Source of the DNA: Triatoma infestans
Lineage: Eukaryota > Arthropoda > Insecta > Hemiptera > Reduviidae
Assembly: GCA_011037195.1 (NCBI GenBank)
Contig: JAAEAF010003346.1
Span: 46,899 to 110,898 of the forward strand
Length of the DNA: 64,000 nt
Direction of reading: 5' to 3'
Below the pieces are notes generated by a model. The model was not told the origin of the DNA. It ran no database searches and worked only from the letters and a program-made list of their open reading frames with translations. Position 1 is the first letter of the stretch; every line of letters starts with the position of its first letter. The position numbers and the translations under genes were made by a program. Positions 1 through 13,339 of this stretch are shown piece after piece.

Positions 1-256
1 TGTTATTTCCGGGTTGAAGAATTTTGACAGTTAACGTACTGTCAGATTCCATGGTGATACCTAAACGACATATCAAGTTTCAACTTTCTACGGTTTTTTG
101 TTTTTGAACTATGCTGTTCACACACACAGACCATTTTCTAAAAACCACTTTTTTGGACTCAGGGGACCTCAAAACGGATATTTCCAATGAAAACTCAATA
201 TCGAAAATTTAACACGATTACAATACTTCCTCTTGGCTAGGAGTAAGAGGAAGTAA
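1..256 (+). mobile_element. Family A (HINE-like) right-end fragment
   Basis: The window opens inside a family A element. Visible in order: the block around GGTTGAAGAATTTTGACAG, a perfect 7-bp inverted repeat TGACAGT/ACTGTCA at 25-44, a short CA tract, the 'GGACTCAGGGGACCTCAAAA' block, and the terminal hairpin ending AGGAAGTAA. The left end lies outside the window. It is non-coding. The same ordered blocks recur near 20.8, 26.1, 42.2 and 42.6 kb, which makes the assignment secure. Confidence 0.85.
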
Positions 257-2550
257 AGACACAGACGCACACATATATTTACAGAATTGCAATGCATTGA
301 CACCAGAAGAAAGTAAGATCTAGTTTACAATGGATTTGGTTCTTTTTGACCCACTCACTCCGTTCATGTACTATATTTGACGAATTAAAATAGGTACTCT
401 TCAAAATAGGTATTCTTATTGAAGATTTACTTGAACTACTGTTATTACTAGCATGTAGATGTGATGGAACTATACTGTACATTGAAATAGTATTTAGGGG
501 GAACTTAACGATCCGCGTTGACCTTCCGCAAGCCTCCCACTTTTCCAACCTGATGACCCTTTCGTTTCCATTACACCCAACCTAGCCGCAGGCTATTGTG
601 GATCACCTTAGAAGTCCAGCTCTATTCGGCATTTATTCATCAGAGATCTTACTAATTCATCTACACCAAACTCCATATTACCTTGACCTTGTAGATCTGA
701 AGATATAACTGGAAAATCTAAATCCACGCTTCCGCGTACAAGTGCTAAGGCAAACCTGACTTCGACAATTTCCGCAATCTCTTCTGCAAGTGATTGATGA
801 TTGTTGTGCGTGTCAGTGTAGGTCGTATTTATGAGGATGTTATTCTTGCACAGCGAACACTAAAATCTATGATTACGTAGCAATTCATTAATAGAAATCT
901 AGCTCTCATATTACATAAGGATTCCTTCTTATTTATTAATAAAACTATTTAACACTTGAATTACAATAACAAAAAACCCCTCTTCTTTAAATATAATAAA
1001 AAATTTAATTTATATCAAAATTAATAATTAGATAAAATTCATCATTCAAGGATTGTTTGTTTGTTACTAAATTATGTAATTTATTATTGTAATGTTTTAA
1101 ATTATTTTTTCCTCGCTTCTTTTTTTTATTTAAATGTGAATCATCATTTAACAAGTAATTGATAAAACAAGATACTTAAGTACCTTGATAAGGAAATGAA
1201 CTACAAAATATCGAACTATATTGCAATGGTCACTAAATTCAATTTACTAAGGACAAAAAAAAAAGAAGAAGCAAAATTGTTGAAAATGATAAAAAAAAAG
1301 TGATAAAAGGTTCAAATGTTCACAGACGAGCCTACTGTTCTAACCAATAAACTACTATGTAATATTCAGTTTTGATAGAGATATCAGTTTATTGTATGCT
1401 TGTTTTGTTTCAACTTCTCCGCCTAGATTATATTATTATAATTATAATGATTTTATCAACACTTCTTAAGTAATGATGGTTGCTAACACACAATTGCTAT
1501 TTTAACGAACTTTGTAAGAAGAAAAAGTTAAAAGAGGATAGAGTGACTGGACGGAGAATGTTGAGTCGTCTGGCCATGTGGAATACTGAGTAGTTAGAGT
1601 TGCTAGTAAGGAAGCTCAGCTTGTTGAGCGGCCTTGATTGTTCTAACCATCGATTACCCTAAACTAGTCGATTATATTGGCTTAATGAAAACTCACTGGC
1701 CTGCAAAAAGGGCTTTTGACAGAGAGTTGAGTGCAAATTGAGTAAACAGTTTCTTGAAGTATCTTTTTAAGAGATGTGGTTATAGACTCGTCATTAACGG
1801 CCAAACTCCTTGAGTGATTGTACCAGATTTGCTGTTACCTTCTTGATAGCTTGTTAACAGGCTTCTTCCAGCGTGCTTGCGCATACCCCCGACCCTGATA
1901 GCGCTTGATAGCTGTTGTGGCGAATTTCAACAACAGAAGACTGTTTATTCCATTACATTGTTCTTTGCTTCACAATTGCTCCTTTCTATCTTGAATTTAA
2001 TTATTGGCAAACTCAGGTTAGTTAATATTTTCTAATTCCTCGTCACTCTCTACCCAAAACTTCCCAAATCTTTCTATGAAATATTATAATTTATTCCCCA
2101 CCCCAAAAAAATTGACTTCTTTTATTTTCTTCATACACACAAACACATACATACAATCGTAAACAATTTTTTGTTCTATTTAAGTTTATTTTACTGAACT
2201 TTAATAATTTCCTTCTTCAGCAGAAAGTAGCTGTTTTATCTTCTCGCATTTTTTTTTTGAAGGCAAAATTATTAATTAGGTAATTAAATAAATTAAATTA
2301 AATTAATAAATCAATATTAATAAATAAAGATCTAAAACTTTTCCAAATGCAAAGGAAACGAATTATCAACACAGCCAGAGAGTGTTTTGTCATTTTTGAC
2401 TTTTCCACATTTGTACTCGGGCTATAAGACGCGATACACTATAAGACATTTCTAAATATTGTTCTGAGAAAACTCTGTATTATTTCCCCACTTATTATCG
2501 TGAGAAAATGAATTTTCAACAACAGAAATAAAGTTATTTTTTTCTCTCTC
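257..2550. other. AT-rich stretch, nothing recognised
   Basis: No ORF with recognisable protein similarity, no RNA gene and no repeat unit matched elsewhere in the window. The segment 1540-1960 is less AT-rich than its surroundings, but all frames are broken and I recognise nothing in it. Short A and T runs are common. Confidence 0.5.
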
Positions 2551-2821
2551 TCTCTCACTTTCTCTCATACTTATTGTAATGACATAGCAATGTCCAAGCC
2601 TTCACAAAATATAACAAAAGGAAAGAATAATTTATAACTAGTGGCCCCACAGCCGGCCGCTGCACAAAGGTATCAAAGACAAGCACCGATAAAGCCTGTC
2701 TATTGAACAGAAGCCACCTGGTCTTTGAATGTCGCCGATGGGCGACCAAATCTGGCCACTGACCTGAATCACTGGTCGCCGACCTAACCAAGGTCGCACA
2801 AGGTCGCACGCTACTAGAAAT

Positions 2822-2880
2822 GTCTTAGTGTGAGAATTTACTTACACACTTGACAGTGTGTGAGTAAGACTAATATAAAC
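2822..2880 (+). promoter_or_regulatory. Hairpin followed by TATA-like motif, possible LTR-like promoter
   Basis: GTCTTA (2822-2827) pairs with TAAGAC (2865-2870), and the inner arms ACACACT/AGTGTGT (2844-2850, 2855-2861) enclose TGAC. TAATATAAA follows immediately. A hairpin next to a TATA box can mark an LTR promoter, but no second copy or TSD is visible here. The GC-richer 2640-2820 segment just upstream is of unknown origin. This is inference only. Confidence 0.2.
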
Positions 2881-3339
2881 TTCTCCCCACTGGAAGAGGG
2901 GATCATTATATCATTCATCATTATACGAGTAACCACATCATTATATCAGTATCATTTTACAGCAGCAGTTATACTTGAGTTCCGAGCGCGTCCATATACA
3001 AGGTTTATCTTATAATTATTTTCATAGTTGTGCATATGAGTTTATTTATTATAATCACTTTAAATTATTTGTTATTAAACCCAAAAAATTATTTATTTAC
3101 TTTTATCAAATCATATTAATTGTAGTTACCATTAGGCTCGTTCAAATTATTGTTAAAATATATTCTATTTTTATAAATTCAATGTTAGTAATTCAAGCAA
3201 TAACTCTCTAAACTAACTGCCTAATAAATCCCTCCTCAAGACATCTAACTTCATACCTCAGGAATCACGACAATTGATTCCACTACATTATTGACTTAGG
3301 ATACTTGAGGTGTGACAAATGTTTGTTATGTGCGTGCGT

Positions 3340-3800
3340 GTATGTTAAAACGAAAACTCATAAGGAGCTTAAAGTTGGTATTATTCTATTTGGCTAGCCA
3401 CTACAACCGTATCTGACACGAAGGTTTCGGGCAATATTCATCAATCGCAAAAACACACGCAGTGTTTTCTTTTTTAGTTTTTCTCAATTTTCTCCAAAAC
3501 GTCTTCAACGATTTTCTTGAATCTTTGTATCGACTATCTATACACGTAATTATCTAACACTTTTATTTGAAATATTTTCCTGGGATAATTGATTTTTAAG
3601 GAGATTTTCTGAGGGAATTAGAGCGATATGCTTTTCCACTACCATTTCTAATGTATGGTTTGACCACTTACATAATATTAATATGCATTAGAAGTATTGA
3701 TAGAATTCCAAATTTCAAGAAAATGCGATTTTATAGAATAAGTTTGTGAGTTTTTTTTTTGTAATGTTCTCGAAACCGGCTACAAAACGATTTCCTTTCT
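3340..3800 (-). mobile_element. Family A, degenerate copy
   Basis: Decayed minus-strand family A interior. Reverse-complement blocks are recognisable: the 'CTTCAACGATTTTCTTGAA' stretch, 'ATCTAACACTTTTATTTGAA' near 3550, and the poly-T/'CTCGAAACCGGCTAC' segment near 3765. The same order occurs in minus copies at 5.4-7.5 kb and 45 kb. Neither terminus is intact. Confidence 0.55.
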
Positions 3801-4429
3801 TCCGGTGGTATCCAATAAAGTTCATATCCATGTAGTGTCTGATTATACTTATCCTCTTTAGGATAAGTATAAAAGTACGCTTCTCTACCATATATATATT
3901 TCGTATGTAATATTTAGAAGAGCTGAACGTATAGACAAATCTAAATATAACGAATATTTTCTCAATATCTCGTAATAATTATTACAGTCCGAAAAAGTCG
4001 TATGACCACGTTTATTTAAAGAGATATTTAAAAAAAAATATATATATATATCAATATTAAGATAAATATCCAATATATATGGCGACGATGTGCCCTTGAT
4101 ATTTGTCAAGGATCTTTGAAATAGTAAGATTTGGCTCAATAAAATTTGCATACTTTTTTTTTTATATTTTCTTATTTATAATCTCATATTAATAGATTTG
4201 GCTAACACTAAGGTCATATATAAACTTTTTTTTTTATCCTCTCTCTAGTATTTAATTTAAACATATCTTCCTTTTCATCTCGTTAAATATATACGTATAT
4301 GAGCGTTAAAATGTATTTATTAAACTAGTCTCACTTAATTTATACAATTTTTATATCATCCATATTTCGCAGTAATATTTGTAATACGTAATTTTCATTG
4401 TTTAAAAAAAATAAAAAAAAACATTTTTA

Positions 4430-4800
4430 CTTTCAATTATTGTTTGTAAAAGGAAGTACAGTTTACACCGGAAATAAAGTTATTAGTTCTCTCCTGAGCA
4501 TAGAAAAGTTGTAGACACTTTTTGTATGTATATAAAACAGTATAATTATTGAAAAATTTGGAAAAATCAGTGGGCGTTCAAACTTGAATCGGCGATCTTC
4601 GTCTACAGCTACGGAGAAGTACTGCGATCGTGTTAAATTTACCCCTCGAGGTTTGTCACCCAGAAATATATATTTGAGATCCTCCTTAGTTAATAAAAAA
4701 ACAAAAAAAAATGCGCGCTCGTCATGGTTAAGTTTTGATCAAAAACCTGTCCACGGAAATGTAAAATTCACTTCTTTTTTTTAACCAGTTTTTCACGATT
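4430..4800 (-). mobile_element. Family A, heavily decayed fragments
   Basis: Scattered remnants resembling the family A right-end block in reverse complement, such as ACCGGAAAT near 4470 and 'ACTGCGATCGTGTTAAATTT' near 4621. The region is strongly diverged and the boundaries are approximate. The adjacent 3801-4430 and 4801-5384 are AT-rich and show nothing else. Confidence 0.35.
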
Positions 4801-5656
4801 TCCTCAGTTCAAAATTATTATTTTTTCTTTAAAGTTTATGTAACTAAATATATTCATATAAGCATCTTAATCTTATTACTTTGATTTGATTTTTTTCCCC
4901 TCCAGCAAAACTTAATTTTGGAGGTTTGTAAAGGATGTGGTGAGGAAGTTGCCCTCATGCAATAAAATCTATGATTCTATTAACTATTTAATACAGAGGA
5001 GAAATTAAGTATGTTTAAAAAAAATATTAATTTTGAATAATATCGCTAAAACGGGATTGCGAATTTTTGAAAAGGTTTTACTCCAGTTTATTGCATTTTT
5101 TTTCTCCTGAAAACGCATTCAGAGAGTTGCTATAATCAAATAGGTAGGTAAACAATGCATTTATAAACGAAGTTTGTTAAGTTTATTTGATACATTTTTC
5201 CGGAAAAAATTGATGGTAGATGGAGTGTCTGGTCCGAGTTAAGAATAATTCTAGTTCTGCAATCTGGTGTGAATAAATGGAACTACATATATAGTAAAAA
5301 TCTCGTTTTAAGAAATCACTCAAAACTGTGATAATTGAAAAAGAATGAAAAAATCAGAGATAGCATGTGTGAGTTTCAACCCTTTTTTTTTTCCTTTCTC
5401 AAATTTTCGATATTGACTTTTCACCGGAAATACATGTTTTGAGGTCCCCTGAATACGAAAAAAAATGTTTATAGCGAAATGCTCTGTGGTGTGTGTGTAT
5501 GAGCAATATATCTCAAAAACAAAAAAATCGCATAAAGTTCAAACTTGGTTTCCCGCTTAGGTCCGTGTACCGCAATTGACATGATTTTGATCAACATTTT
5601 CTTCAATCTTCGTATACCATCTCCACTTATTATATAAATATCTAACAAATTTATTT

Positions 5657-6866
5657 AACCTTCCACCACTCCATATCTACGCCCAAGTCGTTGCTAGGGT
5701 AGTCGTGGCTCGGCTGCTAAAGGGACAGGCTCCCATTTATCCCAGTCATAGTGGGAAATACCAGGAACTATGCGAGGAGTTGGAGGCGACCCAATTTTAG
5801 ATCTGCCCTCGGATATAATGACTCCTAGATATGACTCCAAAAAACCCTTCAAAGACTAGATATTAGACAGAGGGGCATGGAAGAACAGGCCGAAAATTTC
5901 AGGCGGATCTATGTGGTACACGGACGGATCTAGGATGGAGGAAGGAGTGGGAGCCGGCGTGAACATCTCGGTGAGCCTAGGAAGACAAGCCACGGTCTTT
6001 CAGGCGGAGCTAGTCGCAATTATTACCTGCGCCGCCGAAATAAGAAGACGGGGAGTGCGTCATTTGTAGAATCGTCATTTATTCGGACAGCCAGGCTGCC
6101 CTGCGGGCAATTGACTCGTGGGAGATCAGCTCAAGGCTGGTGTGGGATTGCCTAGGTACACTTAGGAAAATCAGCAGCCTTATTAAGGTCTTCTTGGTTG
6201 GGTACCTGGGCATTCGGGTCACAAATGTGGCACGGGAGGGTTCCATTAGAACCCTTATCGGGCCTGAACCGTTCTGTGGCGTCGCAAGATGCCTCAGGAG
6301 TGCATCCACTAGGGCATGGATGCACGGCCGTTCAAGGGAATGGTGGGCTAAAATCCCAGACCAAAGGCAGCGTAAACGTTCATTCATAGCTACTCGCCCA
6401 GGCTAACTGCAGAACTACTCCACTTAGGCCGGGAGGCCATAAGGATAGCAGTTGGCCTTCTCACTGGCCATTGCAGACTCAATAAGCACATGCATCGCAT
6501 GGGCCTGGCAACGGATAGCCTATGTAGGTTTTGTCAGGAAGAAGAGAAACAGTGCTGCACGTTCTATGTCAGTGCGAGAGGCTTGTATGGCTGAGATATC
6601 GCCTCTTTGGAGAGGAGAAGCTGACTCCTGCAAGCCCCAGCCGGGGGCCCCTTTCGGGTCTATTAAGTCTATTAAGGCAGTTAGAATTTAAGGTGCTCTG
6701 ATGGCAGATGCTCTTCACCGACCAACTGGGAGCCTCCCCAGACCCAAAAGTTCAAATAAAGGACTGGGCTGGAGAGGGGTCTCCAACTTAGGGGATGCCA
6801 CAATAGACCCATGGAGGTCGCGGTGGCGTAGGCTGAAGAGCCAATCTTCCATAGAATCTAATCTAA
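5657..6866 (+). pseudogene. RNase H-type LINE 3' fragment (group 1) inserted in family A
   Basis: A 5'-truncated non-LTR retrotransposon fragment. The RNase H domain is visible in pieces: WYTDGSRMEEGVGAGVN near 5910, then YSDSQAALRAIDSW near 6080, then a decayed C-terminal 'GHxG' region near 6200. A zinc-knuckle-like tail follows near 6530. Stops and frameshifts break the frame throughout. The 3' end is a short (AATCT)n tail. A 16-bp TSD flanks it: TCTAACAAATTTATTT at 5641-5656 and TCTAACAATTTTATTT at 6867-6882, one mismatch apart. Such RNase H domains are known from the I, R1 and LOA groups; I cannot assign the clade exactly. Confidence 0.85.
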
Positions 6867-7349
6867 TCTAACAATTTTATTTGAAACTTTTGCTTGGGAA
6901 AACTGAATTTTTGGAGTGTTCTAGGGGATTGAACATTCTATACGTGTATATCTACATAATATTAAAAGCATTGAAAGAATTCCAAATTTGAAGAAAATCG
7001 GTTAATCGGTAATGCGACTTTACATAGATAGGTTTTTGACTTTTTTGGGGGGGGTTTCTCCTCCAGTTACATGTATGTCGATCTCTTTTAAACTTTTAGA
7101 TTTTTTCTGAAAAAATTGATTTCGTATGCAGATCACTGGAATTTCTGGCTTTAAATTTCAAATGTTATATGGAATTGGTTTAATGTTATTGACGGTTCCT
7201 TCTGAACTATAATATAATCCACTTCTATACCTGCCTGGGTGCGTACTTGTCCCTATCCACCGCCTATGTATTTATGATGAGACAAATGTGTATAATTTTG
7301 AAGTCTCAAGATTTACCATTTTATTATACATATTATAATTGTGCAATAT

Positions 7350-7472
7350 GTCCCGGGTTCGAGTGTAGCAGTGATGCAATGAGACTTCCTAGGAGCGTTC
7401 GGAGGCTGGCAGTGCACTGAGACCGCCAATAACCATCATGTTGACGCGCCTTAAATTATTAAAAAAAAAAAA
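7350..7472 (+). mobile_element. SINE-1 (tRNA-derived), internally deleted copy
   Basis: Contains the tRNA B-box-like GGGTTCGAG at 7355, the conserved TTCCTAGGAGC, 'GGCAGTGCACTGAGA' and the 3' block TTGACGCGCCTTAAATTATT followed by an A run. Compared with the fuller copy at 41206-41419 it lacks the A-box head and the middle hairpin segment. Confidence 0.75.
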
Positions 7473-8334
7473 TAGCAGCAAGTGAAAGTTTTGTGAGTGT
7501 TTCACATCAGATTTTTTTATACTTTTGATTTTCTACTTCTCTATTTTCGATGGACACTTACTTGATCTTTGAATTAATCTTCAGGATTTTGGAAATAACT
7601 AGCGCATTTTCAAGTTTTATAGATCATGTCATAAGAATATTACTATTTCAAAAGTCCGTTTTAATAAAAACTATTAAGAGAATAAAATTAATGTCACTAA
7701 AAATCTTGTCTGAATCAATATAAATCACGTGAACAACACTCAGCAAATAATGTTATCTAACGGAAAAACGAAAAAAAAAAAACAAATTTCTCTGATAGAA
7801 TAAATAAAAGAAAAGAGTTTACAGATTGAGTTGACCTTCAAAAAGTACGTTTACATCAAGAATATTAGTTTATATAGTCATTTTATCAGGTGCTCTGCGC
7901 CTGATTTTGTTGTCTCTCTCTCTCTCTCTATCCATTTCGGGTATTTATAAATATATCTATCTTATTTAAAATTATAATATTATCATTAATTTATCAACAC
8001 TGGGATAATTAGTAGTCATTTTTGGAATTCTTTTTATTTACACAATAGAAGGTCGCTGAAAAGATTATTAAATTCATTGGAGTAAAGAAAGGAAACAGAG
8101 TTGCAACTTTAGTTCCTTGTTGTACAAGATGGACAGGCCTGGTACGTTTATCAGATTTACGAGGTCAATGTATGGACAACAGAGTGTTTGAGTAAAAATC
8201 ATTACAGAATATTATATTACAAGAAATTACAGTAAGCTCAAACTTTATATATCGTTTAGGTATCATTAGCGGACCCGAAGAAAATGTTTGGACTAAATTC
8301 TTCAAGTGGTTATTATTATTATTATATAACTGGA

Positions 8335-9225
8335 TGCCTATGGCATGGGATCTAAGCCTATGTGGCTTTTATCTACCAATTTCCACCCACTCCAAATTAA
8401 TCTCCCTCGGTAGTCTATCGGTTTGTGTACAGTACCCTAAAATATCTTTTAGCTCCAACCCTCCCAGGCAGTCCTGCGAGAGTGATGCCCTCCCACATAC
8501 GCGAAACCTAGTACCAGCGAAACTGTGGACACTGATATAAATAGTGATACACCACCGTTTCCCTAACTCCATTGTAACGGCAAGAGAGAGAACACAAGCC
8601 CGACCGAGAGAAAACAGACTCTCTCTGGTACTCTCTCACTTAAGCAGGCTAGAGTGTGGGGAACCTGTACATTAAGCCAGTGAGAGACCTAGACATTCGA
8701 TCTATCAGATTAAACCATATACATCACATCGTGTCATAACTCCACTCTAACCCTTTATTCTATTAAAATCATTACAAGTCCAGTGCAGTTTGTGTAACTT
8801 TATAGCTATTTTATAACAGTGTCTTCATATCTCGTCTAATTATTCAAACCCAATTTCTATCCTCATCAACTCCATTATACCATCATCACAATATTGACAA
8901 ATGGGACTAGACGTCCTCCCTATATTACGCAAATGACTAGACACCCATGTGTGTCCAGTCACTACACCCACCAAGGTTCTCAGTCCTATCCTACTAAGGT
9001 ACTGGAGGTGGTCTGAAGCCTCCTTTGATAAATCTTTTTAGCCTGGAGGTACCCTTGCTTGCCCTCCCTGCATTTCTCCAAAACTCTCGTCTCCCAAAGT
9101 CTAATCTGACAATCACAGAACCTCTCTTAGTGACGGCAAGGGCTGGCTTGAGACCACAAAAAGGTAAGGAGGATCCCTCCTTAGCCAGCCGGTCCGCCTT
9201 CTCATTGCCCTCCATCAACTGGTTA
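8335..9225 (-). pseudogene. RNase H-type LINE (group 2) 3' fragment, interrupted by an LTR
   Basis: Minus-strand reading at 8994-9218 gives GNEKADRLAKEGSSLPFCG, the C-terminal end of an RNase H domain, followed by a conserved post-RNase H region. The 3' end reads GCACCAGTTATATAA with a (TAA)n-like tail at 8320-8345. The same 3' sequence occurs on the plus strand at 30660-31070 and 47830-48535. A solo LTR at 8573-8879 splits the element. Only the 3' part of pol is present and frames are broken. Its 5' limit coincides with family A sequence. Confidence 0.8.
8573..8879 (+). mobile_element. Solo LTR, copy 1
   Basis: A 307-bp segment starting TGTAACGGCAAGAGAGAG and ending TCCATTATA, flanked by the 4-bp TSD CCAT (8569-8572 and 8880-8883). 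It closely matches 60329-60645 along its whole length. Removing the LTR and one CCAT restores the LINE sequence seen uninterrupted near 48285. No internal retroelement coding sequence is present, so this is a solo LTR. A 4-bp TSD is usual for Ty3/Gypsy or Bel/Pao elements; the superfamily is not determined. Confidence 0.88.
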
Positions 9226-9344
9226 ACTAGGCTGACGGTAATTCACCAAATGCCAAATGCTGTTTGTATAATGCCTTTCTGTAATTTGTTTTTCCTTAGT
9301 AAATTGTATCTATAATTTCCAATAAAGCTATTCTATTTTATTCT
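9226..9344 (+). mobile_element. Short 3'-tail LINE retrocopy
   Basis: A 119-bp insert ending AATAAAGCTATTCTATTTTA, which looks like a LINE 3' UTR with a polyadenylation signal and short repeat tail. It is flanked by the perfect 11-bp direct repeat TCAACTGGTTA at 9215-9225 and 9345-9355. The size and flanks fit an extremely 5'-truncated LINE insertion. The source LINE is not in the window. Confidence 0.65.
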
Positions 9345-9355
9345 TCAACTGGTTA

Positions 9356-9445
9356 GTAACATTTTTCTACATTTTCCAGTTTTGAGCGATTTTATCTTTA
9401 ATGGCTACAAAGATTTTCTTCAAACTTCGTCTGCTTTATTTGTTT
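9356..9445 (-). mobile_element. Family A fragment
   Basis: The reverse complement carries the family A interior block, with 'GAGCGATTTTATCTTTAATG' and 'CAAAGATTTTCTTCAAACTT' resembling the usual 'AAAATCGTTGGAGCCATTTT'. Both ends are missing. Confidence 0.5.
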
Positions 9446-10325
9446 GTAAGTAAAGGGATCATCGACGAAAGAAATTGAGAGGGGAGGATTACAAGTGGCG
9501 GAGAAGGTGATATCGATGATGAACTCTTAAGTATCGTTAAAAAATCTCTCAAATTGTTCACGTTATGTGGAATGAGATTATTTTATCAAGAATAAGACAT
9601 AAATATTAAGAAGAAAGTAATTATATAAATCATGTTTGATAATAGAAGTGTGTAAATTGAGACAAACACTTTCTTTAATTGCAAAGAAAAAAAGTGTCAA
9701 AAACAAATTAAAAAAAAAAAAAAAATCGTCTAAATTTAAAATTTAATAAAAATTATATAAACATAATCATAATGATCTTTAAATTGCCAAAAAATCATAA
9801 ATAAAAATATTTAAAAAAAGAAACATTTGTTTAGTATGATGAAAGTTCAAGTAGAGAGAGATAGAGAAAGATGAATTGAACAAATTATATGAAAGCAAGA
9901 AATGGGAATTTAGAAAAACACTTCAAATAAAATAATAAAAAAAATCAAGACACGAAATTTTCATAAAAACAATAACATTTCATGGTCAAGGAGAAGATGA
10001 TGCTGGTGATGGTGGTGGGGATATAGAGGGAGACATTTAAATAGGAGGAGGGAAGGGAGATTAGTGGTAGTCAGGAATTTCAAGGTAAATATTCATCATT
10101 TTTATTTGGAAAATTAATTATTATTATTTTTTATTTCTATTTTAATGTCATCAATATAAAATTATTTATTTTTCTAAGCATTTATTATAATGGAATATTA
10201 TAAAGTGATTTTTTTCTACTCAATACCAACCATCGATTCATAGTTTTCGATAGGTACCGCATCTGCGAATGCAGAGCGCTTGAATGTGCGCTTCGCTCAA
10301 ATCCGCCCCCAAATACAAATTGTAA
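9446..10325. other. AT-rich stretch, nothing recognised
   Basis: Long A- and T-rich runs without a coherent ORF. A brief GC-richer patch at 10250-10315 has no match elsewhere in the window. Confidence 0.5.
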
Positions 10326-10333
10326 TATAAAAA

Positions 10334-11304
<971 letters not shown>

Positions 11305-12110
11305 AAGGAGGGTAACTTTCTTGTCCAGACAAGAAGAGTCCAATTAGAGTCAAAAAATCAGTATGAAGCTTTTTAAACGCTACTGCTCATCGCTTGCATT
11401 TCTACACTACGCTCTTTAATTACGCTCAGCCCTAAATAAATAGCGAAATTTAAAATCCCCCCTCTATATTGAAATTTATTGTTTAAACAAAATAATGAAG
11501 TTATTAATAATTTTAAAGTTTAAACTTGCAGATATAAACTTCTTTGACAGTTTCTTAAACTTTCTACAAGAACAAGTGAAGAAGAAAATTGGAAAAAACT
11601 ATTTATTGATCATTATTTGTCTGTGCGAACGGGACCGCAGCTTGTGATTTCGAGAAAGGGAAAGTTAGAAGATTAATTTTGAAAGAAAATGATAAAAGTG
11701 ATTTTTCCGTCAAAGAAGATAAATTAATTTCAAATCTTTTAAATCTTTAATCTGGTTGAATGGAAATACGGTGGAGCCTGTGTAGTGTGTGTGAAAGTAA
11801 ACAATATGACCTTAAACGAGCTGTTCAAACTGCATTTCACTTTAACAAACTCTATCGGTCACATTAGCCAACTTAAATATATCTATATCATCACCTTATT
11901 CGTAATCAGGACAACATAATTTGCATTGTTGATACTGAATTCACCCACCCGTCTGGAAACTTATGGCAACGTGTTTATATGTACTTTATATATTTGTGAA
12001 AGTAACACTTATACTTTGCTAAACACCTAAATACTGTTTTTTTTTGACTTGATTTTCACCACATAGAGTACAGTAAGCAATGCACGCGTGGCATTTTGAT
12101 TAGAATTCCA
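11305..12110. other. No gene recognised
   Basis: AT-rich with no domain-like translation and no repeat matched in the window. Confidence 0.45.
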
Positions 12111-12119
12111 TATTCAACA

Positions 12120-12430
12120 AATTAGATTTAGAGCAATTAAGAGTCTTATATGGATTTTTCACTTTCTGACTGCTATGTCGAATTTTTGGAACATGAGTTT
12201 TCTCAAAAACGGCTACAACGATTTTCTTTACGCTTGGAATGCTCACAGCCCCCCCCCCAATTCACACGTTCTCTCTAATTTGAAATATTTTTGCCCAAAA
12301 AATTGATTTTACGGGGTTATTTGCGGGAGGGGGGTTGTCTGTTAAGTTTTGAATTTAAATTGCACAAGCTTTGCTGGTATTTACAGAATACGCCCCTCCA
12401 GTATAAAAGGTTGAACCACTATAATTTTCT
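12120..12430 (-). mobile_element. Family A, degenerate fragment
   Basis: Minus-strand interior: 'TTTCTCAAAAACGGCTACAA', 'CGATTTTCTTTACGCTTGG' and a C9 run at 12249-12257 correspond to the reverse complement of the family interior. Termini are missing. 12431-13330 beyond it shows no recognised feature. Confidence 0.55.
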
Positions 12431-13339
12431 TTTTTGGCCGGCACAGCTAGACATTTAAAACGTAGCAGTTATTAAGGAAATTTTTCTTTAAATCTATATA
12501 GAACTAAAATATATGTGTATTTAGGACCATTACTTTTATTTGCAATTTTTTCTAAGACATTTGATTTTTTGGCGCCTTCAAAATTTCGCGATTCCCAAAA
12601 AATGTTTATTGGTAGCCCACCTACTATTGTTCTACAGCGCCATTTAATTTTATGTTTCCTTGTTAAATATTTCAATAGAGGAAATCATTCAATCGTAATC
12701 ATTCCTGGGCCTTCAAAATATTTTATACCCGATACAAACTCAATTTAGAGAAATCGCAATACTTTCTCTTATCAGCAGTAAGGAGAAAATGTCAAAGATT
12801 TATTTAGAAATTTTATTAATTGTCTTGTAAAAGATTTAATATGATGTGAGAAAACTACGTAAATAAAACACCACGAATATAATTGAAGGGCATTATTATT
12901 TTTTTTTTGTTTTGGCATAAACATTAGTTTGGCATTATGGCAACACTGTTGCTAACAAGTGTGGTGCTATTAGGTAATTGTGTTTCAAACAATTAATTGT
13001 TGGCAACATTTAATACAATCGTACATTTTTTTTACTTCTATATGTTGCGCTGTAAAAGGAAATATTAAGATTTGAGGCAAAATTTTCAACATTGTTTTTT
13101 TTTTTTTTTTTTACCGTCTTTTCTTTTAACCACTACCAACTACCAATGTAGTTTTGGAAGTTCGGTGAATAAGAAACAATTTTGTATTTTTTAAATGTAA
13201 ATAGTCCTTGTGCGAGCTACTGGATGTCTCAAACAACAACAACAACAAAATCAATATATAGCTCAAAAGTGGCATATAGATGCCGCCATGAGTAACAAAG
13301 ATCATTTAAGGTTTCCGCAGCCATTTTTATGAAAAACAT

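Larger units (their letters stand above)
5390..7511 (-). mobile_element. Family A composite, host of nested LINE and SINE
   Basis: On the minus strand the right-end block ('TTTTCACCGGAAATACATG', then a GT tract) starts near 5390, and the left terminus (reverse complement of TCTGATGTGAAACACTCAC) ends at 7511. Removing the LINE at 5657-6866 and the SINE at 7350-7472 leaves about 0.8 kb, close to the roughly 1-kb full-length copies. The host sequence around the LINE matches the 'TCTAACACTTTTATTTGAA' interior also seen near 3550. Family A must therefore have been in place before both insertions. Confidence 0.75.

Noticed and set aside
12248..12258. C9 run as a quadruplex or switch site
   Set aside because: A single run in a decayed family A copy, matching a pyrimidine-rich spot (CCCCACC) in other copies.
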